This document shows, in pieces, positions 52,594 to 62,361 of a DNA stretch of 64,000 bases. The position numbers and the translations under genes were made by a program. The notes below the pieces were generated by a model. That model did no database searches. It was given only the letters and a program-made list of their open reading frames with translations, and was not told the origin of the DNA. Origin of the DNA: Akkermansia sp. (GTDB lineage: Bacteria > Verrucomicrobiota > Verrucomicrobiia > Verrucomicrobiales > Akkermansiaceae); the NCBI GenBank assembly GCA_017435505.1, contig JAFSEZ010000053.1, forward strand, positions 1-64,000, in the 5' to 3' direction. The stretch's first letter is position 1. Every line of letters begins with the position of its first letter.

Positions 52594-52899
52594 TCAGAGA
52601 GAAACCTTAGCCACAGTATCCTTGAGCGTCTTGCCCACTTTGAACTTCACCACGGAGCGAGCGGGGATGGGTACATCCTTGCCGGGGTTCTTGGGGTTGC
52701 GACCCACCTTGGGCTTGACCTCTTTCACGCAGAAAGTACCGAAGTTGCGAATCACAACGCGGTCGCCCTTGCCCAGAGCATCGGTGATGACCTCTACAGC
52801 TTTCTGTACAACTTCCAGCACTTCATTCTGGGTGAAGCCGGAGCCAAGGTCGGCGCTAATCTGGTTGACGAGTTCGCGTTTGGTAATAGTGTTTGCCAT
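52594..52899 (-). CDS. HU family DNA-binding protein (paralogue 1)
   Basis: A 101-residue histone-like protein. It ends with the DNA-binding arm G-R-N-P-K-N-P-G-K-D-V-P-I-P-A-R-S-V-V-K-F and starts M-A-N-T-I-T-K-R-E-L-V-N. It bends DNA in the nucleoid. Very similar to the protein at 60099-60404; the two flank the his operon in the same orientation. It has its own promoter (52936-52964) although it lies downstream of hisIE. Confidence 0.95.
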   Translation of the reverse strand: MANTITKRELVNQISADLGSGFTQNEVLEVVQKAVEVITDALGKGDRVVIRNFGTFCVKEVKPKVGRNPKNPGKDVPIPARSVVKFKVGKTLKDTVAKVSL

Positions 52900-52935
52900 A
52901 AGTATTGTTTGGTTGAAAAAAAGGTTGGTAAGGTG

Positions 52936-52964
52936 AATATAGCTGATTTTTAGTGCGATGTCTC
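52936..52964 (-). promoter_or_regulatory. Promoter of HU paralogue 1
   Basis: On the minus strand GAGACA (52964-52959), 17 bp, TATATT (52941-52936). The -35 lies in TGCGAGACA, which is repeated in the promoter of the other HU gene with the same spacing. Confidence 0.68.
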
Positions 52965-53001
52965 GCATAAATCGTGTTCACATGAGCTGAAACAGCACAA
53001 T

Positions 53002-53616
53002 TCAGTGCTTTTTCCAGCCGGGATTGTGCCGCACGACCAATTCTTCTGCCACTTGTTCAATGCGCAGCCCCTTGGAGGTGAGCAGTACAATCAGGTGGTA
53101 GAACATGTCGGAGGCTTCGTACAACAAGCGTTCGTTGGTGCCGTTGCATGCCTCGATGACAGCTTCGAGAGCTTCCTCACCCACTTTTTGAGCCATGCGG
53201 TTGATGCCGTCGCGGAAGAGCGAGGTCGTGTACGACCCCTCCGGCATCTCTTCGTGGCGCTTGTTGATGAAATCTTGCAGCTCGGTGAGGAAAAGCAGGG
53301 GATTGGATTCATTCTTTTCACCCCAGCAGGTATCTGTGCCGGTGTGGCACACGGGGCCGTGGGGCTTAACCTGGATGAGCAGGGTGTCGTTGTCGCAGTC
53401 TACTTTGATGCTTTGCACCTCCAGATAGTTGCCGCTTGTTTCACCCTTGGTCCAAAGGCATTGGCGGCTGCGGCTGTAGAAGCACACGCGGCCTGTCTCC
53501 TGAGTTTTGGCGTATGATTCTGCATTCATGTAGCCCAGCATCAGCACTTTGCCTGTGCCGGCATCCTGAATAATGGCTGGCACCAAGCCGCCACTCTTGT
53601 CGAAGTCGATGGTCAT
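53002..53616 (-). CDS. hisIE: Bifunctional phosphoribosyl-AMP cyclohydrolase / phosphoribosyl-ATP pyrophosphatase
   Basis: A 204-residue fusion for steps 2 and 3 of histidine synthesis. The HisI part (1-115) has [22 protein letters not shown] and C-D-N-D-T-L-L. The HisE part has L-Q-D-F-I-N-K-R and [13 protein letters not shown] with E-A-S-D-M-F-Y-H. Last gene of the his operon, 18 bp after hisF. Confidence 0.96.
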   Translation of the reverse strand: MTIDFDKSGGLVPAIIQDAGTGKVLMLGYMNAESYAKTQETGRVCFYSRSRQCLWTKGETSGNYLEVQSIKVDCDNDTLLIQVKPHGPVCHTGTDTCWGEKNESNPLLFLTELQDFINKRHEEMPEGSYTTSLFRDGINRMAQKVGEEALEAVIEACNGTNERLLYEASDMFYHLIVLLTSKGLRIEQVAEELVVRHNPGWKKH

Positions 53617-53634
53617 TGTTGTGATAGGTTAGGA

Positions 53635-54390
53635 TTAGAGGCGCACGCAGATACCTTCATCCCGGAGGTACTGCTTGAGTTCGGGAATCTTGATTTCGCC
53701 GAAGTGGAAGACGCTGGCCGCCAACGCGGCATCGGCATGGCCCAGGCGGAAAGCATCGGCAAAGTGTTCCTTGGCCCCGGCTCCGCCGCTGGCGATGACG
53801 GGGATGCTCAGCTCATCGGAAAGGCGAGCCAGCGCATCGTTGGGGAAGCCTTGCTTCACGCCATCATGATCCATGCTGGTGAAAAGAATCTCACCGGCGC
53901 CGCGGTCGGCTACTTCGCGAGCCCAGTCGAAGAGGGTACGCTCCACGCGGATGCGGCCGCCGTTGACATAGCAATACCAGCCATCCTCATCGTGGCGGGC
54001 ATCAATGGCTGCCACACATACTTGGGAACCGAAGCGAGCGGCAATGTCATTCACCAACTGCGGATTGCGCAGGGCCGCAGAGTTCAGACTCACCTTGTCC
54101 GCACCGGCTTCCAACAGGCGTGCCACGTCTGCCAGCTCGTGAATACCACCGCCCACCGTGAAGGGAATGGAGATGGCCGCAGCTACGCGGGATACCATGT
54201 CGGTGAAAGTCTTGCGACCCTCGTGCGTGGCGGCAATGTCCAGGAACACCAATTCATCTGCTCCTTGCTCGCTGTATGCTTTGCCGAGTTCAACGGGGTC
54301 GCCGGCATCGCGCAGGTTGACGAAGTTGATGCCTTTGACGGTACGACCATCCTTGACATCCAGGCAGGGAATAATTCGCTTGGCTAACAT
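53635..54390 (-). CDS. hisF: Imidazole glycerol phosphate synthase, cyclase subunit
   Basis: A 251-residue TIM barrel that with HisH makes imidazole glycerol phosphate and AICAR. It begins [19 protein letters not shown], and has L-D-I-A-A-T, G-G-G-I and [12 protein letters not shown] is used without a Shine-Dalgarno sequence. 15 bp after hisA. Confidence 0.97.
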   Translation of the reverse strand: MLAKRIIPCLDVKDGRTVKGINFVNLRDAGDPVELGKAYSEQGADELVFLDIAATHEGRKTFTDMVSRVAAAISIPFTVGGGIHELADVARLLEAGADKVSLNSAALRNPQLVNDIAARFGSQVCVAAIDARHDEDGWYCYVNGGRIRVERTLFDWAREVADRGAGEILFTSMDHDGVKQGFPNDALARLSDELSIPVIASGGAGAKEHFADAFRLGHADAALAASVFHFGEIKIPELKQYLRDEGICVRL

Positions 54391-54405
54391 AGTAAGGGTG
54401 TGTGT

Positions 54406-55122
54406 TTAGTTGTGGTTGAGAAGGGAGGGTAAATCAATGCGGCCTTCGTAGTATGCTTTGCCGAACACCACGGAGGGAATGCCTGCGGCATCGAGGGCGC
54501 GGATGTCTTCCGTGCAGCTCACGCCACCGCTGGCTATGAGCCGGCAACCGGGATGCTTGGCCATGATTTCTTGGTACAGGGCAGTATTGGGACCGCCCAA
54601 TGTGCCGTCGCGGGAGATATCGGTGCAGAGCACGCGGGTGATGCCGTGGCTCATGTAAAAGCTCACAAACTCATCCAAGCTCATGCCGCCATCCTCGCGC
54701 CATCCCTTGATCATGACGCGTCCGTTGAGCGCGTCTGCACCCACGATGAAGCGATCCGGTCCGTATTTTTCGGCCCATTGCAGGAGGCGTTCGGGAGCGG
54801 TAGCGGCCAGGCTGCCCACCGTGACCATGGCTGCGCCGTGGTCGAATGCGGCTTGCAGGTCACTTTCTTGTTTGATGCCCCCGCCAAAATCCACAGTCAT
54901 GCCGAGTGCGGTGATTTTTTTGAGGGTGTCAAGGTTGACGATATGGTCGGCTTTTGCTCCGTCCAAATCCACCACATGCAAGCGGCGCACACCCATGTCA
55001 TAAAAGCGGCGTGCTACGTCTTCCGGGTGTGCATCGTAGGTCTTTTTGGCGTTGTAATCGCCCTTGGTCAGGCGCACGCACTGACCGCCGATGATATCAA
55101 TGGCGGGGATAAGCTCAATCAT
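54406..55122 (-). CDS. hisA: ProFAR isomerase
   Basis: A 238-residue barrel enzyme for the isomerisation step of histidine synthesis. [17 protein letters not shown] has the catalytic Asp, V-D-L-D-G-A-K follows, and [12 protein letters not shown] and A-S-G-G-V-S lie later. The ATG at 55122 fits the family and overlaps hisH by 8 bp. Confidence 0.96.
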   Translation of the reverse strand: MIELIPAIDIIGGQCVRLTKGDYNAKKTYDAHPEDVARRFYDMGVRRLHVVDLDGAKADHIVNLDTLKKITALGMTVDFGGGIKQESDLQAAFDHGAAMVTVGSLAATAPERLLQWAEKYGPDRFIVGADALNGRVMIKGWREDGGMSLDEFVSFYMSHGITRVLCTDISRDGTLGGPNTALYQEIMAKHPGCRLIASGGVSCTEDIRALDAAGIPSVVFGKAYYEGRIDLPSLLNHN

Positions 55123-55726
55123 GGCAGAGGTGGATGAAGTTGTGCAGAATACGCAGCCCCGTATCCCCGCTTTTTTCAGGGTGGAACTGGGTGGCGTAGA
55201 AGTTGCCTTTGTGCAGGGCAGAGGCATAGGTGACACCGCCGTAGGTAGTGTGCGCGATGGCCTCTGCGCATTCCGGCACGTAGAAACTGTGGACAAAGTA
55301 AACAAAATCGCCGTTTTTCAGGCCATCGAAGAGGGGGGAGCGCAAGTCCTCGATGGTGTTCCAGCCGATTTGAGGCACTTTGATGCGCCCTTCGGTAGGG
55401 GAGTTGGCAGGGAAGCGGCATACACAGCTGTCAAAAATACCCAAACAAGGGGTGTGCCCTTCTTCGGAATGTGCACAAAGCAGTTGCTGGCCAATGCAGA
55501 TACCCAATACCGGCTGGCGTAGATTGCGGATGATATCTCCCAGACCGCTTTCGTGCAAATACACCATGGTGTTGACTGCTTCTCCCTGTCCGGGGAAGAT
55601 GATACGATCTGCCGCTGCTAAATCTGCGGCAGAATCCGTCACCAAGGGCTCAATGCCAATGCGGCGAAGCGCATTGATGACTGAGCAGATGTTGCCCGCG
55701 TTGTACTTGACGACTGCTACTTTCAT
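55115..55726 (-). CDS. hisH: Imidazole glycerol phosphate synthase, glutamine amidotransferase subunit
   Basis: A 203-residue class I amidotransferase giving ammonia to HisF. The catalytic triad sits in L-G-I-C-I-G-Q-Q-L-L (Cys) and F-H-P-E-K-S-G (His, Glu). It starts K-V-A-V-V-K-Y-N-A-G-N. The separate hisH and hisF order around hisA is the enterobacterial one. Confidence 0.96.
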   Translation of the reverse strand: MKVAVVKYNAGNICSVINALRRIGIEPLVTDSAADLAAADRIIFPGQGEAVNTMVYLHESGLGDIIRNLRQPVLGICIGQQLLCAHSEEGHTPCLGIFDSCVCRFPANSPTEGRIKVPQIGWNTIEDLRSPLFDGLKNGDFVYFVHSFYVPECAEAIAHTTYGGVTYASALHKGNFYATQFHPEKSGDTGLRILHNFIHLCHD

Positions 55727-55729
55727 GAG

Positions 55730-56797
55730 TTAGAGAGTCCCCTTGCAGGAGGGCAGCACCAAGTGGCGTACATCGCGCTGTACCGCTACGCGGATGGCGC
55801 GCGCCAAAGCCTTGAATGTGCCTTCTATTTTGTGGTGTTCGTTTGCGCCTGTGGCCTTGATGCTCAGGTTCATGAGGGCGGCATCACTCAGGCTCTTGAA
55901 GAAGTGGTAGAACATTTCCGTAGGCATGTCCCCAATGAGCTCGCGCTTGTATTCTGCTTCCCATTGCAGCCAGGGGCGCCCCCCGAAGTCCAATGCGGCT
56001 TGGCACAGGCAATCATCCATAGGCAAGCAGTAACCATAGCGAGAGATACCCAGCTTGTTGCCAAGGGCTTTGCGCAGACATTCGCCCAAAGCCAGCCCCG
56101 TGTCTTCGATGGTGTGGTGCTCATCCACGTGCAAATCGCCTTTCACGCGGATGGTGACTCCCATGCCGCCGTGGTGTGCTAATTGGGCAAGCATGTGGTC
56201 AAAGAATCCTATACCGGTGCTGATTTCACAGCATCCGGGGCGATCCAACTCCAATTTCACGTAGATATCTGTCTCGCGGGTGGTACGCTGCACCTCGGCA
56301 CTACGCTCACCGGCCACCAATATCTCGGTGATTTTTGCCCAATCCATGCCATCGGTGCCGATTTGCAAAGCCTTGCAGCCCAAGTTTTGTGCCAGCTGCA
56401 CATCGGTGGCGCGGTCGCCGATGACGTAGCAGTTGGCCAAGTCGTATGAGCCGTCCATATAGGCCGTGAGCATGCCGGTGCCGGGCTTGCGGGTTGGGGC
56501 GTTGTCGTGCGGGAAGTGTCGGTCAATGAGGATGTTGTCGAACTCCACTCCCTCGCCTTTCAGCGTGTCCAGAATAAAATTGTGGACGGGCCAGAAGGTG
56601 TCTTCCGGGAAAGAATCGGTGCCGAGACCGTCTTGGTTGCTCACCATGACAAATTCGTAATCGGTGAGCTCGCGGATGGTGCTCAGCGCACGGAATGTGC
56701 CGGGGAGAAAGCAGAGTTTTTCGAAAGCATCTATCTGTTCATCCGCAGGTTCGCGGATGATGGTGCCGTCTCTGTCAATGAAAAGTGCTTTTTTCAT
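55730..56797 (-). CDS. hisB: Bifunctional histidinol-phosphatase / imidazoleglycerol-phosphate dehydratase
   Basis: A 355-residue fusion. Residues 1-165 are the HAD-type phosphatase ([16 protein letters not shown], and V-I-G-D-R-A-T-D). Residues 166-355 are the dehydratase with [19 protein letters not shown] and N-E-H-H-K-I-E-G. This is the HisNB fusion known from enterobacteria and Bacteroidetes. The phosphatase start M-K-K-A-L-F at 56797 is one base from the hisD-hisC stop. Confidence 0.96.
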   Translation of the reverse strand: MKKALFIDRDGTIIREPADEQIDAFEKLCFLPGTFRALSTIRELTDYEFVMVSNQDGLGTDSFPEDTFWPVHNFILDTLKGEGVEFDNILIDRHFPHDNAPTRKPGTGMLTAYMDGSYDLANCYVIGDRATDVQLAQNLGCKALQIGTDGMDWAKITEILVAGERSAEVQRTTRETDIYVKLELDRPGCCEISTGIGFFDHMLAQLAHHGGMGVTIRVKGDLHVDEHHTIEDTGLALGECLRKALGNKLGISRYGYCLPMDDCLCQAALDFGGRPWLQWEAEYKRELIGDMPTEMFYHFFKSLSDAALMNLSIKATGANEHHKIEGTFKALARAIRVAVQRDVRHLVLPSCKGTL

Positions 56798-56798
56798 A

Positions 56799-59147
56799 TC
56801 AGAATTGTTTGAGTGCGGCGAGAAGTTCGTCATTCTCTGCCGGGGTGCCGATGGTGATGCGCAAGCAGTTCTCGCACATGGCGATGCGGTGGCGGTTGCG
56901 TACGATAATGCCTTGGTTTACCAGCGCATCATATATGGCGCAGGCATCTGTCATGCGTGCCAAGAAGAAATTGGCATCGCTGGGGTATACTTGGTGGCAG
57001 ATGGGCAGGGATGCCACTTCCTGCATCATGCGGGCACGCTCGCGGAGCGCTTCCTCCACCCAGTTGCGGATGTCATTCATGTGCTCCAGCTGCTCCATGG
57101 CGGCGCGCTGGGTGAGGATGTTCACGTTGTACGGGTATTTCACCTTGTTGAAGATGCCGATAATCTCCGGATGCGCCAAGGCCATACCCAAGCGGATGCC
57201 GGCAGATGCCCAAGCCTTGGAGAAGGTGTTGAGGATGATGAGGCGCGGATATTCATCCAGCAAGGATACCACGGAGGAGCCTGCCGGGGCAAAGTCGATG
57301 TAGGCTTCATCCACCACCACGATGCCGGGGAACATATCCAGCACCTTGCGGATTTCTGCCACTGGGAGCAGGTTGCCGGTGGGGTTGTTGGGGCTGCAGA
57401 TGAAGATGACCTTGGTGCAGGGGGAGTAGACGGATTGCAGGAAGTTCTCTGCGTTGAACAGGTAACCTTCTTCCAAGGGAATGGCGTTGTAGCGGATGTT
57501 GTTGATATCCGCGCAGACTTCGTACATGCCGTAGGAGGGAGAAATGGCAGCTACTTCGTCTACACCGGGGGTGCAGAATGTGCGGAAGATGAGGTCGATG
57601 GCTTCATCGCTTCCATTGCCCAGGAAAATATGATCGGGGGCTACACCCTTGTAAGCAGAGATTTTCTGCTTAAGTTCCCACTGCAGGGGGTCGGGGTAGC
57701 GGTTGTTGGGGGCATTGTACGGGCTCTCGTTGGCATCCAGGAAGACGTGAGCCGCCTTGCCTGCGTATTCATCGCGGGCAGAACTGTAGGGCTTGAGTTT
57801 GAGGATGTTCGGGCGTACCAACTTTGCAATGCCGGTGCCGGCATCTTCTTCCGGCAATTGGGCCACGGCTTGCATGCGCAGTGTCATGGCGCGGGCGTGG
57901 GCATCCAGATGCTCGGCCTGGGCCATGATTTTCACGGTTTGGCCTATGCTGCGGATGCCCTGTGGGGAGAGGGTTTGCAGGGTCAATTTGCGCTGGAAAC
58001 TGTCAATGCACAGGCTGCTGTATGCTCGCACGCAGCCCATGGTCGGCAGGGTGTGGTTGGTGCCGCTGGCGTAGTCACCGGCGCTTTCGCAGCTGTAGTT
58101 GCCCAAAAAGATGGAGCCGGCGTTGGTGGTTTCTTTTGCCACCTCGTCAGCATTTTCCATGGCAATGATGAGGTGTTCGGGGGCATAGGCGTTGGTGAAA
58201 TCAATGCAATCCTGCTTGTCGGCCAGTACAATGATGCGGCTGTTGGCAATGGATTTGGCCGTCACCTCGCGGCGGGGGAGTGCGGCCAGTTGTTTTTCCA
58301 CCTCTGTAGCTACGGCCTGCGCTACGGTGGCATCCGTAGTCACCAGCATGGCTTGGCTATCCGGGCCGTGCTCGGCTTGGCTCAGCAAGTCGGCTGCCAC
58401 AAAGGCCGGTACGCTGGTGGCATCGGCCAGTACTTCCACTTCGCTGGGGCCGGCGGGCATATCAATCGCCACCCCGGCTAAGGCGGCTAATTGCTTGGCT
58501 GCGGTCACGTATGCATTGCCCGGCCCAAAAATTTTGTCTGCCTTGGGTACGGATTCTGTGCCGTATGTCATGGCAGCAATGGCCTGTGCGCCCCCTACTT
58601 TGAAGATGCGTTTCACGCCGCAAAGCTCTGCCGCAAAGAGGATGACCGGGTTTACCTTGCCATCTTTGCCGGGAGGCGTGCACAGCACTACTTCCTCGCA
58701 GCCGGCTACGGCTGCGGGGACGGCCAGCATGAGGACGGTGGAGAACAAGGGTGCTTGCCCACCGGGTACATAGAGTCCCACGCGCCGGATGGGCAGCGTG
58801 CGTTGTTCGCACACCACACCCGGAGCTGTTTCCAGCTTAATCGGGGCTTGGGTGTTGAGTTGCAGTTCGTGAAAGTCGTAGATGTTGCAGTAAGCCAGTT
58901 CAATGGCCTCTGCCAATTCCTGCGGTATCCGGGCACAGGCATCGGCTATTTCCTCAGGGGAAACCGCCAGGTCTTCCAGCTGCACTCCATCAAAACGGTG
59001 ACCGAACTCGCGCAGAGCGTGGTCGCCATGCGTATGCACAGCGTTCATGATGGGACGCACCACATCAAAGAGTTGTGTGACATCAAATGCCGGGCGGCGC
59101 ACAAGCTCCACCCACTGCTCGCGATTCGGTTCCGTGATGATGTTCAT
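56799..59147 (-). CDS. hisDC: HisD-HisC fusion: histidinol dehydrogenase / histidinol-phosphate aminotransferase
   Basis: A 782-residue protein joining two enzymes. Residues 1-430 are His[35 protein letters not shown] and A-E-H-G-P-D-S-Q, with the zinc His in G-T-N-H-T-L-P-T. Residues 435-782 are HisC, a PLP aminotransferase: [33 protein letters not shown] and the PLP Lys in [14 protein letters not shown]. The junction is short, with no stop or frameshift. Most bacteria keep these as separate genes. Confidence 0.96.
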   Translation of the reverse strand: MNIITEPNREQWVELVRRPAFDVTQLFDVVRPIMNAVHTHGDHALREFGHRFDGVQLEDLAVSPEEIADACARIPQELAEAIELAYCNIYDFHELQLNTQAPIKLETAPGVVCEQRTLPIRRVGLYVPGGQAPLFSTVLMLAVPAAVAGCEEVVLCTPPGKDGKVNPVILFAAELCGVKRIFKVGGAQAIAAMTYGTESVPKADKIFGPGNAYVTAAKQLAALAGVAIDMPAGPSEVEVLADATSVPAFVAADLLSQAEHGPDSQAMLVTTDATVAQAVATEVEKQLAALPRREVTAKSIANSRIIVLADKQDCIDFTNAYAPEHLIIAMENADEVAKETTNAGSIFLGNYSCESAGDYASGTNHTLPTMGCVRAYSSLCIDSFQRKLTLQTLSPQGIRSIGQTVKIMAQAEHLDAHARAMTLRMQAVAQLPEEDAGTGIAKLVRPNILKLKPYSSARDEYAGKAAHVFLDANESPYNAPNNRYPDPLQWELKQKISAYKGVAPDHIFLGNGSDEAIDLIFRTFCTPGVDEVAAISPSYGMYEVCADINNIRYNAIPLEEGYLFNAENFLQSVYSPCTKVIFICSPNNPTGNLLPVAEIRKVLDMFPGIVVVDEAYIDFAPAGSSVVSLLDEYPRLIILNTFSKAWASAGIRLGMALAHPEIIGIFNKVKYPYNVNILTQRAAMEQLEHMNDIRNWVEEALRERARMMQEVASLPICHQVYPSDANFFLARMTDACAIYDALVNQGIIVRNRHRIAMCENCLRITIGTPAENDELLAALKQF

Positions 59148-59159
59148 GATGAAAGGAGA

Positions 59160-60014
59160 TTACAGAATCATTTTTTCGATGGGAAGCACCAGTATGCCTT
59201 GAGCCCCGGCTTCCTTGAGCTTGCCGATGATATCCCAGAAGCAGGATTCATCCAGCACGGTGTGGATGCTGCACCAGCCATCCTGTGCCAAGGGCATGAT
59301 GGTGGGGCTCTTCACACCGGGCAGCACGGCTACAATCTGTTCCACACAGTCCTTGGGTGCATTCATGAGAACGTAGCGCTTGTCCGCAGCTGTCATCACG
59401 GCATCCATGCGGAAAATCAGCTTGTCCAAAATCTCCCGCTTTTCGGCAGGAAGGTTTTTGTGTGCAATGAGCACCGCCTCGCTTTCCAGCACTACTTCCA
59501 CTTCTTTCAGGTTATTGCTTACCAGGGTGGCGCCGCTGCTCACGATATCGAAAATGGCATCTGCCAAGCCGATACCGGTGGAGATTTCCACCGAACCGGT
59601 GATAACGTGAATGTGTGCCTGCACGCCCTGTTCTTCCAGCCACCGGCGAAGAATCACCGGGTATGAGGTAGCAATCTTGCGCCCCTGCAGCCATTGCGGG
59701 CCGGTGTATTCGTGTTCTTTGGGGATAGCGATGCTCAGGCGGCAACCGCCAAATCCGAGTTTCTTTACAATGTCGGCATCGCCTTGGCGCTCCAGATATT
59801 CATTGAGCCCAACCACGCCGATATCGGCTACGCCGTCGGTCACGGTTTCGGGAATGTCGTCATCGCGCAGATAAAGCACTTCCATGGGGAACTTGCGAGC
59901 AGCCACCAGTAGGGTGCGCTTGGAGGAGCTCACTTTGATGCCGGACTCTGCCAGCAGTGCCATGGTGTCTTCGTTGAGTCGGCCTTTGGATTGAACTGCA
60001 ATTCTCAGTTTCAT
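59160..60014 (-). CDS. hisG: ATP phosphoribosyltransferase, long form
   Basis: A 284-residue HisG, first and feedback-controlled step of histidine synthesis. It starts L-R-I-A-V-Q-S-K-G-R-L, has I-A-T-S-Y-P-V and the PRPP site E-I-S-T-G-I-G-L-A-D-A-I-F-D. The last 75 residues form the ACT-like histidine-binding domain, which makes it the long form that works without HisZ. ATG at 60014 from family length. First gene of the his operon, behind HU paralogue 2. Confidence 0.96.
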   Translation of the reverse strand: MKLRIAVQSKGRLNEDTMALLAESGIKVSSSKRTLLVAARKFPMEVLYLRDDDIPETVTDGVADIGVVGLNEYLERQGDADIVKKLGFGGCRLSIAIPKEHEYTGPQWLQGRKIATSYPVILRRWLEEQGVQAHIHVITGSVEISTGIGLADAIFDIVSSGATLVSNNLKEVEVVLESEAVLIAHKNLPAEKREILDKLIFRMDAVMTAADKRYVLMNAPKDCVEQIVAVLPGVKSPTIMPLAQDGWCSIHTVLDESCFWDIIGKLKEAGAQGILVLPIEKMIL

Positions 60015-60041
60015 GGTATGATGGGTGGGGCGGGAAGAAAC

Positions 60042-60074
60042 GAGGACGCAACTGCCCCATGCAGATGCGCCCTC
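60042..60074 (-). other. Imperfect hairpin between HU paralogue 2 and hisG
   Basis: GAGG, CGCA and TGC each pair symmetrically with GCA, TGCG and CCTC, leaving small symmetric internal loops. The following T-tract is weak. It may tune read-through from the HU gene into the his operon. No histidine-rich leader peptide was found. Confidence 0.4.
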
Positions 60075-60098
60075 GCACATGTATAAATGGGGGGATGT

Positions 60099-60404
60099 TT
60101 AGAGGACGACCTTGGCGGCAGCTTCCTTCAGGGTCTTGCCTACCTTGAACTTCACCACAGAGCGAGCGGGAATGGGTACATCCTTGCCGGGATTCTTGGG
60201 GTTGCGGCCCACCTTGGGCTTCACTTCCTTCACGATGAAGGTGCCGAAGTTGCGGATGACCACCTTGTTGCCTTGGCTGAGCGCACCGGTGATTTCCTCC
60301 ACTACTTTTTGTACGATTTGAAGCACTTCTTCCTGGGTGTATGTGCCGTCGAGTTCTGCACAAACCTTATTGACAAGTTCACGTTTGGTGATGGTATTAG
60401 ACAT
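60099..60404 (-). CDS. HU family DNA-binding protein (paralogue 2)
   Basis: A 101-residue HU with the same arm G-R-N-P-K-N-P-G-K-D-V-P and start M-S-N-T-I-T-K-R-E-L-V-N as paralogue 1. The two genes are also clearly alike at DNA level through the arm-coding part. The middle (Y-T-Q-E-E-V-L-Q-I-V-Q-K-V-V) differs most. It is 84 bp upstream of hisG on the same strand, with no strong terminator between, so it may lead the his transcript. Confidence 0.95.
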   Translation of the reverse strand: MSNTITKRELVNKVCAELDGTYTQEEVLQIVQKVVEEITGALSQGNKVVIRNFGTFIVKEVKPKVGRNPKNPGKDVPIPARSVVKFKVGKTLKEAAAKVVL

Positions 60405-60434
60405 AATTTTTGCTTGGGTTAAGAAGCTGGCAGG

Positions 60435-60463
60435 ACTATAACGCATTTTGTTCATTTTGTCTC
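60435..60463 (-). promoter_or_regulatory. Promoter of HU paralogue 2
   Basis: On the minus strand GAGACA (60463-60458), 17 bp, TATAGT (60440-60435). The -35 lies in TGCGAGACA as in the other HU promoter. Confidence 0.68.
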
Positions 60464-60563
60464 GCAAAAAATACTTTTTTTACGTCAACAAGGACTAAAA
60501 ATGCGGGAGTTTTGCAGTTTTAGTGTTGACCTACGCTCAAAAAAAGGCAATTTTAGTGGCGAA

Positions 60564-61472
60564 ATGGCAAATCAATACACCTTGCAGATGTCTGCGCCGG
60601 AGGCCGCAGCCTTGAAAAAGAAGCTATCCGGCCGTGCGGGATACAGTTTGGTGGAGCGACCGTATGCGGATTTTTGTTTCGAGGGGGCCAAGGTGAATGT
60701 GGCATATTATCCGAAGAAGGGTAAATTGCTGGTGCAGGGAAGCGGGGCAGATGAATTTTTGGAGTTCGTGTTGCTGGTATCACCTGCGGGCAATGCCCCT
60801 GCTGCCGATAAGATGGTGAGCGGTCTGGTGGATACGACCCCGCATTTTGGGGTGGATGAAAGCGGCAAGGGAGATTATTTCGGCCCGCTGGTGATAGCCG
60901 GTGTGTATTCGGACGAACGCTCGGCTCATGAACTGGTGCGCCTTGGCTGCCGAGATAGTAAACAAATCAGCGACGATGCGAAAATTGCCAAGATTGCAGC
61001 CAAAATCCGGCAATTGCCGGGTGTGGCGTGCGAGGTGGTGTGCATTGGCCCCACGCGCTACAATGAGATTTATGCCTCCATGGGCAATTTGAATAAGCTC
61101 TTGGCTTGGGGGCATGCGCGGGTGATTGCCGCATTGCATGAGCGTGTGCCTTCTTGCCCCCGGGCGCTCAGCGATCAGTTTGCCAACGAATGGGTGCTTA
61201 AAACGGCACTCAAGCAGCGGCAGATTCCCGTGCAGCTGGAGCAGCGCCCCCGCGCTGAAAGCGATGTGGCAGTAGCAGCGGCTTCCATTCTCGCGCGCGA
61301 GCGTTTTGTGCGCTGGATGAAAGAAACCGCTGCCGCCGCCGGTTGTGAGTTGCCGCTTGGGTGTTCACCCCGTGTCACGAAAGCCGCACGCGACTTTGTG
61401 GCACTGCATGGCCGCGAGCGCTTGGCAGATGTGGCCAAGCTGCATTTTAAAGTGACGGCTCAGATTGGCTGA
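60564..61472 (+). CDS. rnhC: Ribonuclease HIII
   Basis: A 302-residue type 2 RNase H that cuts the RNA strand of RNA-DNA hybrids. G-V-D-E-S-G-K-G-D-Y-F-G-P-L is the active site with D-E-S-G-K-G-D, typical of HIII rather than HII; D-S-K-Q-I-S-D and L-S-D-Q-F-A supply further acidic residues. The N-terminal substrate-binding domain of about 90 residues (Y-T-L-Q-M-S-A-P-E-A) is the HIII mark. Start M-A-N-Q-Y-T at 60564. It overlaps queG by 26 bp in convergent orientation. Confidence 0.93.
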   Translation: MANQYTLQMSAPEAAALKKKLSGRAGYSLVERPYADFCFEGAKVNVAYYPKKGKLLVQGSGADEFLEFVLLVSPAGNAPAADKMVSGLVDTTPHFGVDESGKGDYFGPLVIAGVYSDERSAHELVRLGCRDSKQISDDAKIAKIAAKIRQLPGVACEVVCIGPTRYNEIYASMGNLNKLLAWGHARVIAALHERVPSCPRALSDQFANEWVLKTALKQRQIPVQLEQRPRAESDVAVAAASILARERFVRWMKETAAAAGCELPLGCSPRVTKAARDFVALHGRERLADVAKLHFKVTAQIG

Positions 61473-62361
61473 GACCGGCAGCGTTGTGCCGGAGGTGCGC
61501 GACCCCGATGCGGCGGATGGGGGAGCCGGTGAAGATGGCTTGGAAGTCTGCTTCCGGCATTTGCGCGAGTTGTTGCGTGCTTAGTTTAGCCAAGGGTGCC
61601 GGCATGAGCAGGTGCGGGTCAATGTACACCTCCTCCTGCGGGCGGTTCCACGGGCAGACTTCTTGGCAGGTATCGCAGCCGTAGAGGCGGTTTCCTTGGG
61701 CTTGCTGTATGTCTTGAGGTGTGGGAGATTTGGCTTCAATCGTCCAGAAGGAGAGGCATTTGCGGGCATCGCAGCATCCGTTGTGCAGGGCGGCGGTGGG
61801 GCAAGCTTGCTCGCAGCGGTGGCAGTTGCCGCAGCGGTTGGGCATGGGTGTGTCGGTGGGCAATTCCAGCGTGGTGAGGATGGAGGCGAGAAAGCAATAT
61901 GAGCCCTTGCCGGGGCGAATGAGTAGTCCATTGCGGCCTATCCAGCCCAGCCCGGCCAGTGCTGCAAAGAAACGCTCACTCACCGGCCCGGAATCCGAGA
62001 AACAGCGCTGCGTGCCGCCATACCATTGCAGCGTTTCATCCAAATCCGCCAGTTTGTCGGCCAGGAGTTTGTGGTAATCTTGCCCCTGGGCATAGCGGGC
62101 AATGGCGCCTGCCGCTGTGCGGGCATCGGTGCGGGGGTACTCGTAGGTGAGCATGATGATGCTGCGCACCCCCGGCAGCACCAATTCCGGGTCGAGCCGT
62201 GCCGGGAGGTGGCGCTCCATCCATTGCATATCGGCATGCTTTCCGGCTGCCAGCCAGTTTTCCAAGATAGTGCCTTGATTGGCGTGGGCCGGGGCTACGC
62301 CCAGACCGGAAAATCCGAGTTGCCGTGCGGCGTACTCAATGGCTTGCCGAGCTTCAAGCAT
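61447..62361 (-). CDS. queG: Epoxyqueuosine reductase
   Basis: A 304-residue cobalamin and Fe-S enzyme for the last step of queuosine synthesis in tRNA. The catalytic Asp is in S-D-S-G-P-V-S-E-R, followed by G-L-G-W-I-G-R-N-G-L-L. Two cluster motifs, C-G-N-C-H-R-C-E-Q-A-C-P-T and C-D-T-C-Q-E-V-C-P-W-N, are intact. It lacks the C-terminal HEAT-like extension of longer QueG. It overlaps the upstream Sel1 gene by 8 bp. Confidence 0.95.
   Translation of the reverse strand: MLEARQAIEYAARQLGFSGLGVAPAHANQGTILENWLAAGKHADMQWMERHLPARLDPELVLPGVRSIIMLTYEYPRTDARTAAGAIARYAQGQDYHKLLADKLADLDETLQWYGGTQRCFSDSGPVSERFFAALAGLGWIGRNGLLIRPGKGSYCFLASILTTLELPTDTPMPNRCGNCHRCEQACPTAALHNGCCDARKCLSFWTIEAKSPTPQDIQQAQGNRLYGCDTCQEVCPWNRPQEEVYIDPHLLMPAPLAKLSTQQLAQMPEADFQAIFTGSPIRRIGVAHLRHNAAGLSQSEPSL

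Noticed and set aside
56664..58481. 605-codon plus-strand frame opposite hisB and hisD-hisC
   Set aside because: Antisense shadow of two well-supported his genes; no family features.
60015..60098. Histidine leader peptide (hisL-type attenuator) before hisG
   Set aside because: No short frame with a run of His codons. Only an imperfect hairpin with a weak T-tract is present.
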